Shown: positions 26,300 through 35,595, numbered from the stretch's first letter. The stretch: DNA of 64,000 bases from Methanosarcina sp. MTP4 (GCF_000970045.1 NZ_CP009505.1:4116808-4180807); one strand, 5' to 3'. Numbers and translations are program-made. Notes: generated by a model not told the origin, from the letters alone.

Positions 26300-29200
26300 A
26301 TGAAAAGCCATAAAAAAATGAAGATACTTGCAGCAATTTTAATGCTGGGGTTACTTTGCGGAACCGCATTTGCGGTTCCAAACGTATTAGAATCTAATCC
26401 CGACGACAGTGAAACTATTACAAAAAACGTTGGTGAAACACAGGAATTCAACGTTACACTAACAGAAGAAGGAAACGTCACATGGTATGTTGACGGGGAC
26501 GAAAAAGAAACGGATTCAGGCACCTTCAAAGCTGTCTATGAATATACTGTCAAACTAAGCGAGGAAGTCATCAAAGCAGTTGTAAACAGAAGTCCTGAAG
26601 ATGACGTCTTCATTCAATGGACAATAGTAGGTGAAGAAAAAGAAGATCTGGAAATCACAGACTTCTACCCGGACAAAGGTGAAGATAACTGGGAAGAAGA
26701 AGATGATGGAGATTTAATAAAAACAGTAACTGAAAGCTCTTCCAACAGTACATTCGACTTCAACATTACCGTCAACCAGAACTGTACAATTGAATGGTTC
26801 GTGGATGGCAATTCCGTAGACGAAGTCACAGATGTTACATACTCTGAATATGATGAGTTTGAAGCAGGAGAAGAGATTGACGAATATACAATAACAGCAA
26901 CTGCCACCTCCGATGAGGGAGATAGCGTATCACAATCCTGGATCGTCGACGTTGTCCGCAAAGGATACTACTCAGGCAACAGGATATGGGAAGAAGGCAT
27001 GTCCACCACCTATACCTGGGACGCCCTGAGTTATTCAGGCTTCTTCTATGACCTTGACGATGGGGAATACTCGGAAACTTTGACCATCACAGGTATAGAC
27101 GACAGTATAAACGAGGAGGCTATCGAATACTCCACGGAGCCTATGGAAACTGATTTTGAATACAATAACTGGGGATCTTACCAGGTAATCGGTTTCATGG
27201 CAGAGAAGTACTTTGCAGGGTATAATGAAAACACGACTATAGAGGGGGAAAGCCTGGACGAAAGCCTGATCAAGGAAGGCGTGCTTGCCAAAGTGCTCAC
27301 TGACACTGATGACAAAGAGTCCGCTTACTCCGGTTCTTCCTTTATCCTTGAAGACGGATATGCCCTGAACATTGTGGAAGTTGATGTTAATGGGGACACT
27401 GTCTGGATCCAGCTCGAAAAGGACGGAGACGTCGTGGATGACGATTTCCTTTCCTCTAACGATGATTACGTTTATGAAGCTGACCTCGGGGATGCGGATG
27501 ACGTGCCCATAATCATTGCCCACATAGGAACCGTTTTTGCCGGGCAGGAAACATCTGCCGTATTCATAGAAGGAATCTTCCAGATCTCGGACAACTACGT
27601 CGAAATCGAGGAAGGAGACAGTTTCGGAGAAATGGAAATAAAGACCGCGTCCAGCTCCGGAATTACAATGAAAAATGAAGATGACGTTAGCCTCGACGCC
27701 GGCGACACCATCGAACTAATGGGTAAGATCCTGATCCAGGTAGCCGATGACGACGACACCCTGCGTTTTGCCCCCTACGTGGACATCTCAGAACCCGGCA
27801 CATATGAGCTGCGCGGAACAGTCTATGACGCAGAGGATGATGACCCCATCCTGACCTGGGACCCTTACAACTTTGAAGGTTTCTATTACAACATTGACGA
27901 AGGAATCGGGACCGAAGAGCTGAGGATAGAAGAGCTTAGCGGCAGGGAAATCCCGGACAATAAACTGGTCTACGAGTCAAACCCGCAACCTGTAGAGTTC
28001 GAACATGATCAATGGGGCTATTTCCAGGTAATCGGCTTCATGGCAGAGAAATACTTCGCAGGATACATTGACGAGGGAGACGAAAAAACCACTGTTGGAG
28101 ACGAAGATCTGGATGTGAGCCTCCTCTCGGACAACATCCTCTGCAAAGTCTTGACTGACACTGATGACAAAGAGTCCATGTACTCTGGCTCAGCCCTGAT
28201 CCTTGAAGAAGGCTATGCCCTGAACATCCAGGAAGTTGATATTAACGGAGAGGTCGTCTGGGTCCAGCTCGAAAAGGACGGAGATGCGGTTGACGACGCC
28301 TTTGTCGAGTCAAACGAGGATTATGTCTACGAAACCGAACTTGGCGATGCCGAAGACATACCCCTGATCATTGTCCACTTCTCAAACGTCTTTGCGGGTG
28401 CTGAAACCAATGCCGTGTTCGTGGAGGGTATCTTCCAGATTTCTGACGACTACCTTGAAATCGAAAGTGACGACAACTTCGGAGAGATGGAAGTCTCAAG
28501 CATCGGAGAAAGCGGCATCACGATGAAAAACGATGACGACATCAACCTTGATGAAGATGAGACAATTGAAATCATGGGAGAGGTCAATTTCAAGACCGCC
28601 GATGACAGCACTGTCAGGTTCTATCCCTTCGTTGAGATCGAAACCGACGGTGGAGCCAGTAGGGAACTCAGAATCGATGTGCCTGACGAAATCATTGAGG
28701 GCGAGGAATTCACGATCGAAGTGACCGCCGGCGAAGACGAAGTTGAAGACGTGACCGTAAAGGTCGACGGAAAAACTGTGGGCAAGACTGACGAGGACGG
28801 GGAGGTCACTTACAGCGACGACGCAGGCACCTACAAGGTCACCGCCGAAAAGGACGGGTACACCACCGCAAACACGAACATCGAAATCATTGAGCCAAAG
28901 ATCCAGATGACCGTCAGTGTCTCACCGAAGACGGTCTATGTAGGAGACACGATGACCATCGAGGTCCTCGAGGCAATCGGAGGAGACCCGGTTGAGGACG
29001 CAGAAATCGCCATTGACGGCGAGTTCCTGGAAGAGACCGACGAGGACGGAACCGTCACCTACTCCACCGACGAACCCGGTACGATCAAGGTCAGTGCTAC
29101 CAAGAAGGGATATCTGGACGAGAGCACAAACGTGAAGGTAAGGGAGCTTGAAGCAATCTTCGTATACTCCAACCTGGTGATCGACCCGCTTGAGGTAAGA

Positions 29201-29572
29201 GCTGAAAAAGAGGCTACCATCTCAGTAGATGTTGAAAACACGGGCAACGCCGCAGGAGACACCAATGTGGAGCTTGTTGTGAACGGAACGGTTGCCGGCT
29301 CCCAGACTATTTCCCTTGGCATAGGGGAAGGCACCACCGTTACCTTCAAACACGCAGAAGAAGTGCCCGGTACCTACACGGCTAAGGTTGGCGGAGAAAC
29401 CGGCACCTACACGGTACTCGAAAAGAGTTCTGGCCTTCTCTACGGCCTTGGAGCCCTGATCCTGGCAATCGCCGGAGGAGCTGCCTACATGTTCACAAAA
29501 GGCGGCTGGACCGTTGCAATGGTACAGGAGAAAGTACAGGAACTTCTCGATTCCGTAAAACCAAGGAAGTAA
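26300..29572 (+). CDS. S-layer-related surface protein with two S-layer duplication domains
   Basis: A 1090-residue, very acidic secreted protein. A signal peptide (MKILAAILMLGLLCGTAFAV) is followed by two Ig-like repeats with matching WYVDG and WFVDGN strands (about 40-210). Two tandem Methanosarcina S-layer duplication domains follow (about 225-505 and 505-790); both contain QVIGFMAEKYFAGY, LTDTDDKES, and FVEGIFQISD or its FIEG form. Then come two regulatory-like beta domains (GKTDEDGEVTYS, EETDEDGTVTYS) and one CARDB-like domain. The C-terminus is a membrane helix (GLGALILAIAGGAAYMF) with a short basic tail. The major Methanosarcina S-layer protein has the same tandem domains and anchor at about 670 residues, so this is a longer relative. 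Confidence 0.88.
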   Translation: MKSHKKMKILAAILMLGLLCGTAFAVPNVLESNPDDSETITKNVGETQEFNVTLTEEGNVTWYVDGDEKETDSGTFKAVYEYTVKLSEEVIKAVVNRSPEDDVFIQWTIVGEEKEDLEITDFYPDKGEDNWEEEDDGDLIKTVTESSSNSTFDFNITVNQNCTIEWFVDGNSVDEVTDVTYSEYDEFEAGEEIDEYTITATATSDEGDSVSQSWIVDVVRKGYYSGNRIWEEGMSTTYTWDALSYSGFFYDLDDGEYSETLTITGIDDSINEEAIEYSTEPMETDFEYNNWGSYQVIGFMAEKYFAGYNENTTIEGESLDESLIKEGVLAKVLTDTDDKESAYSGSSFILEDGYALNIVEVDVNGDTVWIQLEKDGDVVDDDFLSSNDDYVYEADLGDADDVPIIIAHIGTVFAGQETSAVFIEGIFQISDNYVEIEEGDSFGEMEIKTASSSGITMKNEDDVSLDAGDTIELMGKILIQVADDDDTLRFAPYVDISEPGTYELRGTVYDAEDDDPILTWDPYNFEGFYYNIDEGIGTEELRIEELSGREIPDNKLVYESNPQPVEFEHDQWGYFQVIGFMAEKYFAGYIDEGDEKTTVGDEDLDVSLLSDNILCKVLTDTDDKESMYSGSALILEEGYALNIQEVDINGEVVWVQLEKDGDAVDDAFVESNEDYVYETELGDAEDIPLIIVHFSNVFAGAETNAVFVEGIFQISDDYLEIESDDNFGEMEVSSIGESGITMKNDDDINLDEDETIEIMGEVNFKTADDSTVRFYPFVEIETDGGASRELRIDVPDEIIEGEEFTIEVTAGEDEVEDVTVKVDGKTVGKTDEDGEVTYSDDAGTYKVTAEKDGYTTANTNIEIIEPKIQMTVSVSPKTVYVGDTMTIEVLEAIGGDPVEDAEIAIDGEFLEETDEDGTVTYSTDEPGTIKVSATKKGYLDESTNVKVRELEAIFVYSNLVIDPLEVRAEKEATISVDVENTGNAAGDTNVELVVNGTVAGSQTISLGIGEGTTVTFKHAEEVPGTYTAKVGGETGTYTVLEKSSGLLYGLGALILAIAGGAAYMFTKGGWTVAMVQEKVQELLDSVKPRK

Positions 29573-29975
29573 AGCCCGAAACATCAAAAAAGTAAAAACA
29601 AATTTCAAGTACCCGCGTTAATATTGAAGACGCGGGACTTACCTCTTTTTTAAAATTTGTCCCCTCTTTTTCAATAAAAGTTTTCAACAACGTTTTCAAT
29701 AGAAGGTTTCAACAACGTTTTCAATAAAAGTTTTCAATAGAAGGTTTCAACAACGTTTTCAATAGAAGGTTTCAACAACGTTTTCAATAAAAGTTTTCAA
29801 TAGAAGGTTTCAACAACGTTTTCAATAAAAGTTTTCAATAGAAGGTTTCAACAACGTTTCCAATGACGGTTTTTAAAAAAGCTTTCAGGAAAAATTCCCT
29901 GCTGAATTTTTAATGAAATGTTCGGGGAAAATTCCTGCCTGATAAGTTTCCTGCCTGATAAGTCCGGAAAATACG
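29573..29975. other. Spacer downstream of the S-layer gene
   Basis: It contains an apparent T-rich stop (cttttttaaaatttg, about 29643-29660), then a modular repeat array (29669-29867). No gene is seen. Confidence 0.6.
29669..29867. repeat. Modular 11-14 nt repeat array
   Basis: Three related modules alternate: ttttcaataaaag, ttttcaatagaagg and (t)tttcaacaacg. Some 16 modules run head to tail in a partly ordered pattern with a higher-order unit near 38 nt. No frame is conserved across it. Confidence 0.9.
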
Positions 29976-30497
29976 TCATTCCATTTTCTTCATGGCAAGC
30001 TCGATTGCGTCTATCAGACTGCCTTTTGGGATGATGGTTGTGACCGGGATGTTCAGAATCTTTTCTACCGTGGGGCTTACGATGGGAGCGCAGACAAGGG
30101 CCTTGGCCCCATCCCTTTCAGCATGTACGGCTGCAATAATTGCCTCTTCCATGGAAGTTGCCGAGTACTCCCTGATAGTCACCAGCCTGCCTGCGATCTT
30201 TTTCTTTGTCTCCACTATGTTATCGAGCACCGAGCGGGCAGCGATGACCGCGATAAATTCTCCACTATCGGATTCCTTGATTTCCCGGATAGTCTTCACT
30301 ATCTGGCGCAGGGTCTTTATGTTCGGGTCCCTGTTCCCTGAAAGGATCTTGTAGAGGGTGCTTGGGGGGATATTTGCATGCTTGGCAAAATCAACAGCAG
30401 TGAGGTTCAGATCTTCCTTAATTACAGTGGAAAGAGTTTTTTGAAATACTTCGTCGGATTCAAATGCAGCTTTAATAACCTTGTCTGCAACATTCAT
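29976..30497 (-). CDS. XRE-type HTH regulator with PrpR-N-like C-terminal domain
   Basis: A 173-residue cytosolic protein. Residues 30-70 form a lambda-repressor-like helix-turn-helix (TAVDFAKHANIPPSTLYKIL, then SGNRDPNIKTLRQIV). The C-terminal half (RLVTIREYSATSMEEAIIAA, GAKALVCAPIVSPTVEKI, IPVTTIIP, DAIELAM) looks like the effector domain of PrpR-type activators, an assignment made by eye. It is divergent from an ABC importer operon and 350 bp from it, so it is a plausible regulator of that operon. The ligand is unknown. Confidence 0.75.
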   Translation of the reverse strand: MNVADKVIKAAFESDEVFQKTLSTVIKEDLNLTAVDFAKHANIPPSTLYKILSGNRDPNIKTLRQIVKTIREIKESDSGEFIAVIAARSVLDNIVETKKKIAGRLVTIREYSATSMEEAIIAAVHAERDGAKALVCAPIVSPTVEKILNIPVTTIIPKGSLIDAIELAMKKME

Positions 30498-30847
30498 GGA
30501 AACGCTCCTGGGATACTGGATAAAAAAACTTGGATGATATTAAAGAATTTACACTTTTTAGTGATTTTCTTCCAAAATGAGAAATATAATCAGATATATT
30601 AATACATATGGGTTATAATCCGGGGGCATTTGAGAAAGTATATATAGTAAATTTCAACGAATAATAACACATAGAAGAATATACCCCTTTATTACTCCAG
30701 GTTTACCAATTTTGACCGGGATTTTCCGATGAAAAATCCGTCTACCAGCTTATAAACCTTAGTCATAAACCTTTACTGTGAAACCCTTATTGAGACTGAA
30801 ACCCTTATTGAGAGTGTTAGATAGTGGAAAATTATTGAGGTGAGATT
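30498..30847. other. Divergent spacer: regulator and ABC importer
   Basis: It contains two plus-strand TATA candidates (gtatatata 30638-30646 and gcttataaac 30748-30757). It also has a duplicated tgaaacccttattgaga (about 30778-30815) just upstream of the importer gene, which could be an operator. The ribosome-binding site gaggtga is at 30837-30843. Confidence 0.6.
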
Positions 30848-31870
30848 TTGAAAAAATTAGGCGTATTGATCCTTACATTATTGCTCGTTGCATCTGCTTT
30901 CGTGTCCGGCTGCGTATCCGATGAGGAAGGCGGAGCTGAAGAGGACGCAGAAGAAGCCCCTGCAGTTACGGAACTGAACTTCGGATACCAGCCAAGCACA
31001 CACCAGGTTGCGTACATGACAGCCATGGAAAAGGGCTGGTGGGAAGAAGACCTGGCTCCTTTCGGAGTGGAAAAGATCAACGAATACGAATTCCCGACGG
31101 GTGCTCCTGAAATGCAGGCCATGCTCGCCGGGGACCTGGACGTGGCTTATGTTGGAGCAGCTCCAGTAATCACTGCGCTTAGCCAGGGGCTTGACGCAAA
31201 GATTATTGCTGCAGTCCAGATCCAGGGTTCAGACCTAGTTCTTCGCCCCGAATTCGAGTATGAGACCCCCCAGGACCTGGAAGGGCTCAGCATCGCTACT
31301 TTCCCTCCGGGAACCATCCAGGACACCCTGCTCCGCAACTGGCTTCAGGAAAACGGGCTTGACCCTGATACGGACGTAGATATTAAGGCCATGGGCCCGG
31401 GAGAAGCCATCAGTGCCATTTCCGCAGGGAGTGTAGATGCCGTCTTCCTGCCCCACCCTGCACCCGCAATCATTGAAAGTGAAGGGAACGGACGCCCAGT
31501 TGTGGCCTCGGGAGAGATGCAGGCAAACCACGCCTGCTGCGTGCTCGTGGCAAGCGGGGAGCTGATCAGGGGACACCCCGAACTCGTTGAACAGATTGTC
31601 GCAACCCACATCAAAGCAACCGAGTACAACAAGAACAATGTGGACGAAGCCGCCCAGATCTTCGCCGACAAGACCGGCTGGGAAGTTGAAAAGGTGGAAA
31701 AGTCCCTTGCCGACTGGGACGGCGCCTGGATCGCTGACCCCGAACTGATCGCAAATTCAACTGTCCAGTACACCCAGGTCCAGTACGAACTCGGGTACAT
31801 CCAGAAACCCCTGACAAAAGAGGAAATCTTCGATACAAGCTTCTATGAAGCAGCTTCACAGGAAGAATAA
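30848..31870 (+). CDS. ABC transporter substrate-binding lipoprotein (SsuA/TauA/NMT1 type)
   Basis: A 340-residue lipoprotein with a signal peptide ending in a lipobox (ASAFVSGC, Cys about residue 22) and a Glu/Asp-rich linker. The mature part is a periplasmic-binding fold of the SsuA/TauA/NrtA group: LNFGYQPSTHQVAYMTAMEKGWW, GDLDVAYVGAAPVI, LEGLSIATFPPGT, GSVDAVFLPHPAP. Translation begins at a TTG (30848), supported by a strong gaggtga 4 nt upstream. The family imports sulfonates, nitrate, taurine or thiamine precursors; the sequence does not tell which. Confidence 0.9.
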   Translation: MKKLGVLILTLLLVASAFVSGCVSDEEGGAEEDAEEAPAVTELNFGYQPSTHQVAYMTAMEKGWWEEDLAPFGVEKINEYEFPTGAPEMQAMLAGDLDVAYVGAAPVITALSQGLDAKIIAAVQIQGSDLVLRPEFEYETPQDLEGLSIATFPPGTIQDTLLRNWLQENGLDPDTDVDIKAMGPGEAISAISAGSVDAVFLPHPAPAIIESEGNGRPVVASGEMQANHACCVLVASGELIRGHPELVEQIVATHIKATEYNKNNVDEAAQIFADKTGWEVEKVEKSLADWDGAWIADPELIANSTVQYTQVQYELGYIQKPLTKEEIFDTSFYEAASQEE

Positions 31871-32130
31871 TGCCGGAGTTCACAGGAAAAACAAAAAAAG
31901 CTACGAAAATTGATAAAAACTGATAAAAACAGCTGTCCCTCATATAGGGGCAGCTTAGCCTCATTTTTAATGAAGAAAAGATTTGAAGGACGAAAACCCC
32001 TTTCTAGAAAGAAAATTTCAGATTCGGGATTACTTTTCGGAATAGAGAAGCTAGAAGGTTAAAATTTATTTATCCCGTAGCGCTCAGTGTTCCGGAAAAG
32101 TAAAAAAGAATCAATACTATCTAACTAGTT

Positions 32131-32919
32131 ATGAATCTTAGACTTATAAAAACGATCCGTGAAAAAGGGATGGAAGTAATCTCTCTGGTCTGCGTAATTG
32201 TCCTCTGGCAATTTACTGCAGAATGGATTGTGAAAAACAAACTTTACCTTCCAAGTTTTTATGACGTAGTCCTTTCCCTTCTTACGATTATCGAAAGTGG
32301 AGTCATTGTCACCGACCTTTTGACAAGCTTACTTCACTTCGGGATAGGGATAATTGCAGCTTTTTTCATAGGCATCCCCCTGGGAATTATTATGGGGTGG
32401 TTCAAAGAAGCAAGTGAGGCTATCGACCCCATAATCGAAATCCTCAGGCCAATTCCCCCTCTTGCCTGGATTCCTTTTGCAATGGTGTGGTTCGGGCTAA
32501 CCCACCAGGCAGCAGGATTTGTAGTATTTGTAGGGATGATTTTTCCCATCATCATCAACACCTACACGGGCTTTAAGAACATCCCCAGGGTCCATGTGGA
32601 TGCTGCAAAGGTACTGGGCTGCACCCGAAGCGTGAGCCAGATCCGCTACGTCGCCCTTCCTTCAGCCTTGCCTTCCATTATTGCGGGGATCCGGATTGCC
32701 ATGGGTGTTGGCTGGATGTGCCTGGTAGCCGCAGAAATGTTCGGGGTCAGCAGAGGAGGGTTAGGTTATTCGCTCTGGCTTAACTTCCACCTGCACAGGA
32801 TGGACTTCGTGCTTCTGTACATGCTCCTACTCGGCTTTTTGGGACTTGTCATAGACAGGGCCTTCAGGTATTACGTGGATACAAAACTTCTCAGATGGAA
32901 AGCAGGGATCGTGGTATAA
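32131..32919 (+). CDS. ABC transporter permease (SsuC/TauC type)
   Basis: This 262-residue membrane protein has about six hydrophobic helices and the permease EAA-like loop (HVDAAKVLGCTRSVSQIRYV, then LPSALPSIIAG). It also has the family segment RPIPPLAWIPFAMVWFG. It follows the binding-protein gene by 260 bp, with a TATA-like ttatttatcc in the gap at about 32065, and abuts the ATPase gene by 1 bp. Confidence 0.92.
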   Translation: MNLRLIKTIREKGMEVISLVCVIVLWQFTAEWIVKNKLYLPSFYDVVLSLLTIIESGVIVTDLLTSLLHFGIGIIAAFFIGIPLGIIMGWFKEASEAIDPIIEILRPIPPLAWIPFAMVWFGLTHQAAGFVVFVGMIFPIIINTYTGFKNIPRVHVDAAKVLGCTRSVSQIRYVALPSALPSIIAGIRIAMGVGWMCLVAAEMFGVSRGGLGYSLWLNFHLHRMDFVLLYMLLLGFLGLVIDRAFRYYVDTKLLRWKAGIVV

Positions 32920-32920
32920 A

Positions 32921-33685
32921 ATGGGCAGAGTAAGTGTAAAAAACGTCTCACGCACTTTTTCGAAAAAAGAAGACAAATCCGAAACGCAGGCCCTGGAAAA
33001 CATAAATTTCGATGTTGAGGACGGGGAATTCATCTGCCTCCTCGGACCTTCAGGCTGCGGGAAAACCACCCTGCTCCGAATAGTGGCAGGGCTCGAAACC
33101 CAGACCTCAGGAGAAATTACCCTGAACGGAGTCCCTATCACAGGTCCGGACCCCAAAAGAGGTATGGTATTCCAGCAGTATTCCCTCTTCCCCTGGAGAA
33201 CGGTCATCGACAACATCACCTTCGGGCTTGAAATGCAGGGAATAGGAAAAGGAGAAGCCCAAAAGCAGGTGGAAAAGTACCTTGACCTCGTGGGCCTTGA
33301 GCAGTTCAAGAACAGCTACCCTCACGAACTCTCAGGAGGCATGCAGCAGCGTGCTGCCATTGCAAGGGCTCTTGCCAACGAACCAGAGGTTCTCCTAATG
33401 GACGAACCCTTCGGAGCCCTGGACGCCCAGACCCGGAACATCCTCCAGGACGAGCTCCTGAAGATCTGGGAGCAAAAACACGTAACCTTCCTCTTCGTAA
33501 CCCACAGCGTGGACGAAGCAGTCTTCCTCTCGGACAGGATCGTTGTCATGACTTCCAGGCCCGGAAGGGTAAAAGAAATCATAAAAGTGGACCTCCCCCG
33601 CCCGCGGAGCCGGACCAGTCCCGAAGCCAACCGCCTGAGGGACAGGATCCTGAAACTCCTGGAACAGGAAAGGTTCACAAGGTAA
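32921..33685 (+). CDS. ABC transporter ATP-binding protein (SsuB/TauB type)
   Basis: A 254-residue ATPase with Walker A GPSGCGKT, Q-loop QQYSLFPW, signature LSGGMQQR, Walker B VLLMDEPFGALD and the switch His in FVTHSVDEA. It powers the importer formed with the two preceding genes. The sequence is closest in style to sulfonate/nitrate/taurine importers. Confidence 0.94.
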   Translation: MGRVSVKNVSRTFSKKEDKSETQALENINFDVEDGEFICLLGPSGCGKTTLLRIVAGLETQTSGEITLNGVPITGPDPKRGMVFQQYSLFPWRTVIDNITFGLEMQGIGKGEAQKQVEKYLDLVGLEQFKNSYPHELSGGMQQRAAIARALANEPEVLLMDEPFGALDAQTRNILQDELLKIWEQKHVTFLFVTHSVDEAVFLSDRIVVMTSRPGRVKEIIKVDLPRPRSRTSPEANRLRDRILKLLEQERFTR

Positions 33686-33747
33686 AGGGAAGAAGTAAAA
33701 GAAATAAATTAAAAAAGTAAAGAAAGAAGTTAAAAACGGAATTTGGG

Positions 33748-34176
33748 TCACTCTTCGGCCCTAACAACCACTTTTGTGAGAGGCTCTACTTTTTTGATCG
33801 TGACCTTTCCCACAAGTTCAAGGGTACCCCCTGAGTTTACGGAGCCCACGGCACAACCAGGCCGCATGTAAATGTCCCCGGCGCAGGATGCGGAGTTTGC
33901 CCTGGCACCGTCAAGCAGGATAAGTTCCGAAACAGCGTCTATGCTCCCGAGAACCTGTGCCCCGGCACAGACCAGGGCACTTTCAGCTTTCACATTCCCC
34001 TGGACCACTGAGCCTTTTCCAAGCTCGAGCCGTCCCGTAACCACGAGGTCTTTCCAGAAATTAACGTCCTGACCGACAATCAAGTTGCCTTCAAGCATCA
34101 GGGGCTCATCGAAAAACGCTCTTTTTTCAATCACAAAGGTATTGGAGTGGGGGTGGTACTTGATAAAACACTTCAT
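33748..34176 (-). CDS. Bactofilin-like beta-helix protein
   Basis: A 142-residue soluble protein made of short beta-helix turns (LEGNLIVGQDVNFWKDLVVTG, split here; GSVVQGNVKAESALVCAGAQ; VLGSIDAVSELILLDGA). This is the pattern of bactofilins and polymer-forming cytoskeletal proteins. It is short and lacks obvious membrane segments. Related archaeal proteins exist but their role is poorly known. It lies tail to tail with the importer operon. Confidence 0.7.
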   Translation of the reverse strand: MKCFIKYHPHSNTFVIEKRAFFDEPLMLEGNLIVGQDVNFWKDLVVTGRLELGKGSVVQGNVKAESALVCAGAQVLGSIDAVSELILLDGARANSASCAGDIYMRPGCAVGSVNSGGTLELVGKVTIKKVEPLTKVVVRAEE

Positions 34177-34558
34177 ATGGAATCACTCCGGGACCTGCCC
34201 CGGGCCTTGAAGGTCCTGAGGGAACCTTTCATATCATCAGTAAAAACTTTGTTAGCTGAATTTCGAAATCATATTTTATCCTCTATTATATAATAGCATC
34301 GAATTGAGGTATAGCATCGAATTGAGGTATAGCATCGAATTGAGATGTCGACTCAACTGTGGGTAAAAAATTCAGTAAAAGCAAAAGGGAAAAACAGAGC
34401 AAAAACGCAAGGGAAAAACAAGGAGAAAAAAATTTCCAGATAAAGAGAAAATAAGCAAAAGTCCCAGGAGTATACAAGAATTAAGAAAGAAAAGACTGAA
34501 AAAATAATCTGAGAAATTATTTTTCAGTCTAAGTTCTTCCTGTTCCTGTTTATGCTGC
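34177..34558. other. Spacer between bactofilin-like gene and TRAM cluster
   Basis: It holds an 18-nt perfect tandem repeat (34293-34346, unit atagcatcgaattgaggt, with a variant third copy). It also holds purine-rich sequence (34375-34500) downstream of the TRAM genes. No gene is seen. Confidence 0.6.
34293..34346. repeat. 18-nt tandem repeat, three copies
   Basis: The unit atagcatcgaattgaggt occurs at 34293-34310, 34311-34328 and 34329-34346 (the last with one or two changes). It lies about 120 nt upstream of the bactofilin-like gene. Confidence 0.9.
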
Positions 34559-34765
34559 TTACTCAACCAGGCTTGCAAACCCGTATTTAGGGAGTACTCT
34601 TTCGACTTTAATCCGGACTTCATCGCCAACTTTGGTTCCGGGGACGAAAACGACAAACCCTTCGATACGGGCAATACCGTCTCCCTGGCGAGCAAGATCC
34701 TGAATAGTGACATCGTAAACTTCGCCCTCTTCGACAGGGGCAGAGTGACTCTCTTCTCTAAACAT
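34559..34765 (-). CDS. TRAM-domain RNA-binding protein, copy 1 (most diverged)
   Basis: A 68-residue single TRAM domain (YDVTIQDLARQGDGIARIEG, FVVFVPGTKVGDEVRIKVER, VLPKYGFASLVE). Small archaeal TRAM proteins are five-strand beta barrels that bind RNA; those of Methanococcoides burtonii are cold-responsive RNA chaperones. I start it at the ATG of MFREES, 9 nt after aaagga. An earlier in-frame ATG touches the ribosome-binding site and is not kept in copy 5. Last gene of the five-copy array, and the copy with most substitutions. Confidence 0.9.
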   Translation of the reverse strand: MFREESHSAPVEEGEVYDVTIQDLARQGDGIARIEGFVVFVPGTKVGDEVRIKVERVLPKYGFASLVE

Positions 34766-34821
34766 GGAAACCATTCCTTTAATTGAATTAATTTAATTGC
34801 TTTATTCCGCTAAATCGAAAA

Positions 34822-35028
34822 TTACTCGACAAGACTTCCAAATGCAAATTTGGGGAGTACTCTTTCGACTTTGATCTGGACTTCATCGCCAACTTTGGTT
34901 CCCGGAACAAAAATTACAAAACCTTCAACGCGAGCGATGCCGTCTCCCTGGCGGGCAATGTCTTCGATTGTGACATCGTAAACTTCGCCCTCTTCGACAG
35001 GAACAGAGCGGCTTTCTTCTCTGAACAT
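34822..35028 (-). CDS. TRAM-domain RNA-binding protein, copy 2
   Basis: A 68-residue TRAM domain differing from copies 3 and 4 at two positions (Val for Ala near the N-terminus, FVIF for FVVF). It has the same aaagga leader and MFREES start. The spacer to copy 1 carries the same duplicated AT-rich leader. Confidence 0.9.
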   Translation of the reverse strand: MFREESRSVPVEEGEVYDVTIEDIARQGDGIARVEGFVIFVPGTKVGDEVQIKVERVLPKFAFGSLVE

Positions 35029-35070
35029 AAAAACCATTCCTTTAATTGCTTTATTCCACTAAATCGAAAA

Positions 35071-35277
35071 TTACTCGACAAGACTTCCAAATGCAAATTT
35101 GGGGAGTACTCTTTCGACTTTGATCTGGACTTCATCGCCAACTTTTGTTCCCGGAACAAAAACTACAAAACCTTCAACACGAGCGATGCCGTCTCCCTGG
35201 CGGGCAATGTCCTCAATGGTGACATCGTAAACTTCGCCCTCTTCGACAGGAGCAGAACGACTTTCTTCTCTGAACAT
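35071..35277 (-). CDS. TRAM-domain RNA-binding protein, copy 3
   Basis: A 68-residue TRAM domain whose protein is identical to copy 4. The nucleotide sequence is nearly identical as well, including the leader, so duplication was recent or gene conversion keeps the copies alike. Confidence 0.9.
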   Translation of the reverse strand: MFREESRSAPVEEGEVYDVTIEDIARQGDGIARVEGFVVFVPGTKVGDEVQIKVERVLPKFAFGSLVE

Positions 35278-35332
35278 AAAAACCATTCCTTTAATTAAAT
35301 TGATTTAATTGAATTGCTTCGTTAATCGAAAA

Positions 35333-35539
35333 TTACTCGACAAGACTTCCAAATGCAAATTTGGGGAGTACTCTTTCGACTTTGATCTGGACTTCATCGC
35401 CAACTTTTGTTCCCGGAACAAAAACTACAAAACCTTCAACACGGGCGATGCCGTCTCCCTGGCGGGCAATGTCCTCAATGGTGACATCGTAAACTTCGCC
35501 CTCTTCGACAGGAGCAGAGCGACTTTCTTCTCTGAACAT
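35333..35539 (-). CDS. TRAM-domain RNA-binding protein, copy 4
   Basis: A 68-residue TRAM domain, protein-identical to copy 3. The upstream leader (aattaaatcaatttaatt then aaagga) matches that of copy 3 closely. Confidence 0.9.
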   Translation of the reverse strand: MFREESRSAPVEEGEVYDVTIEDIARQGDGIARVEGFVVFVPGTKVGDEVQIKVERVLPKFAFGSLVE

Positions 35540-35595
35540 AAAAACCATTCCTTTAATTAAATTGATTTAATTGAATTAATTTCCTTAATCCGCGA

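Noticed and set aside
29669-29867. CRISPR array
   Set aside because: The modules are 11-14 nt without unique spacers of constant length, and no cas genes are near.
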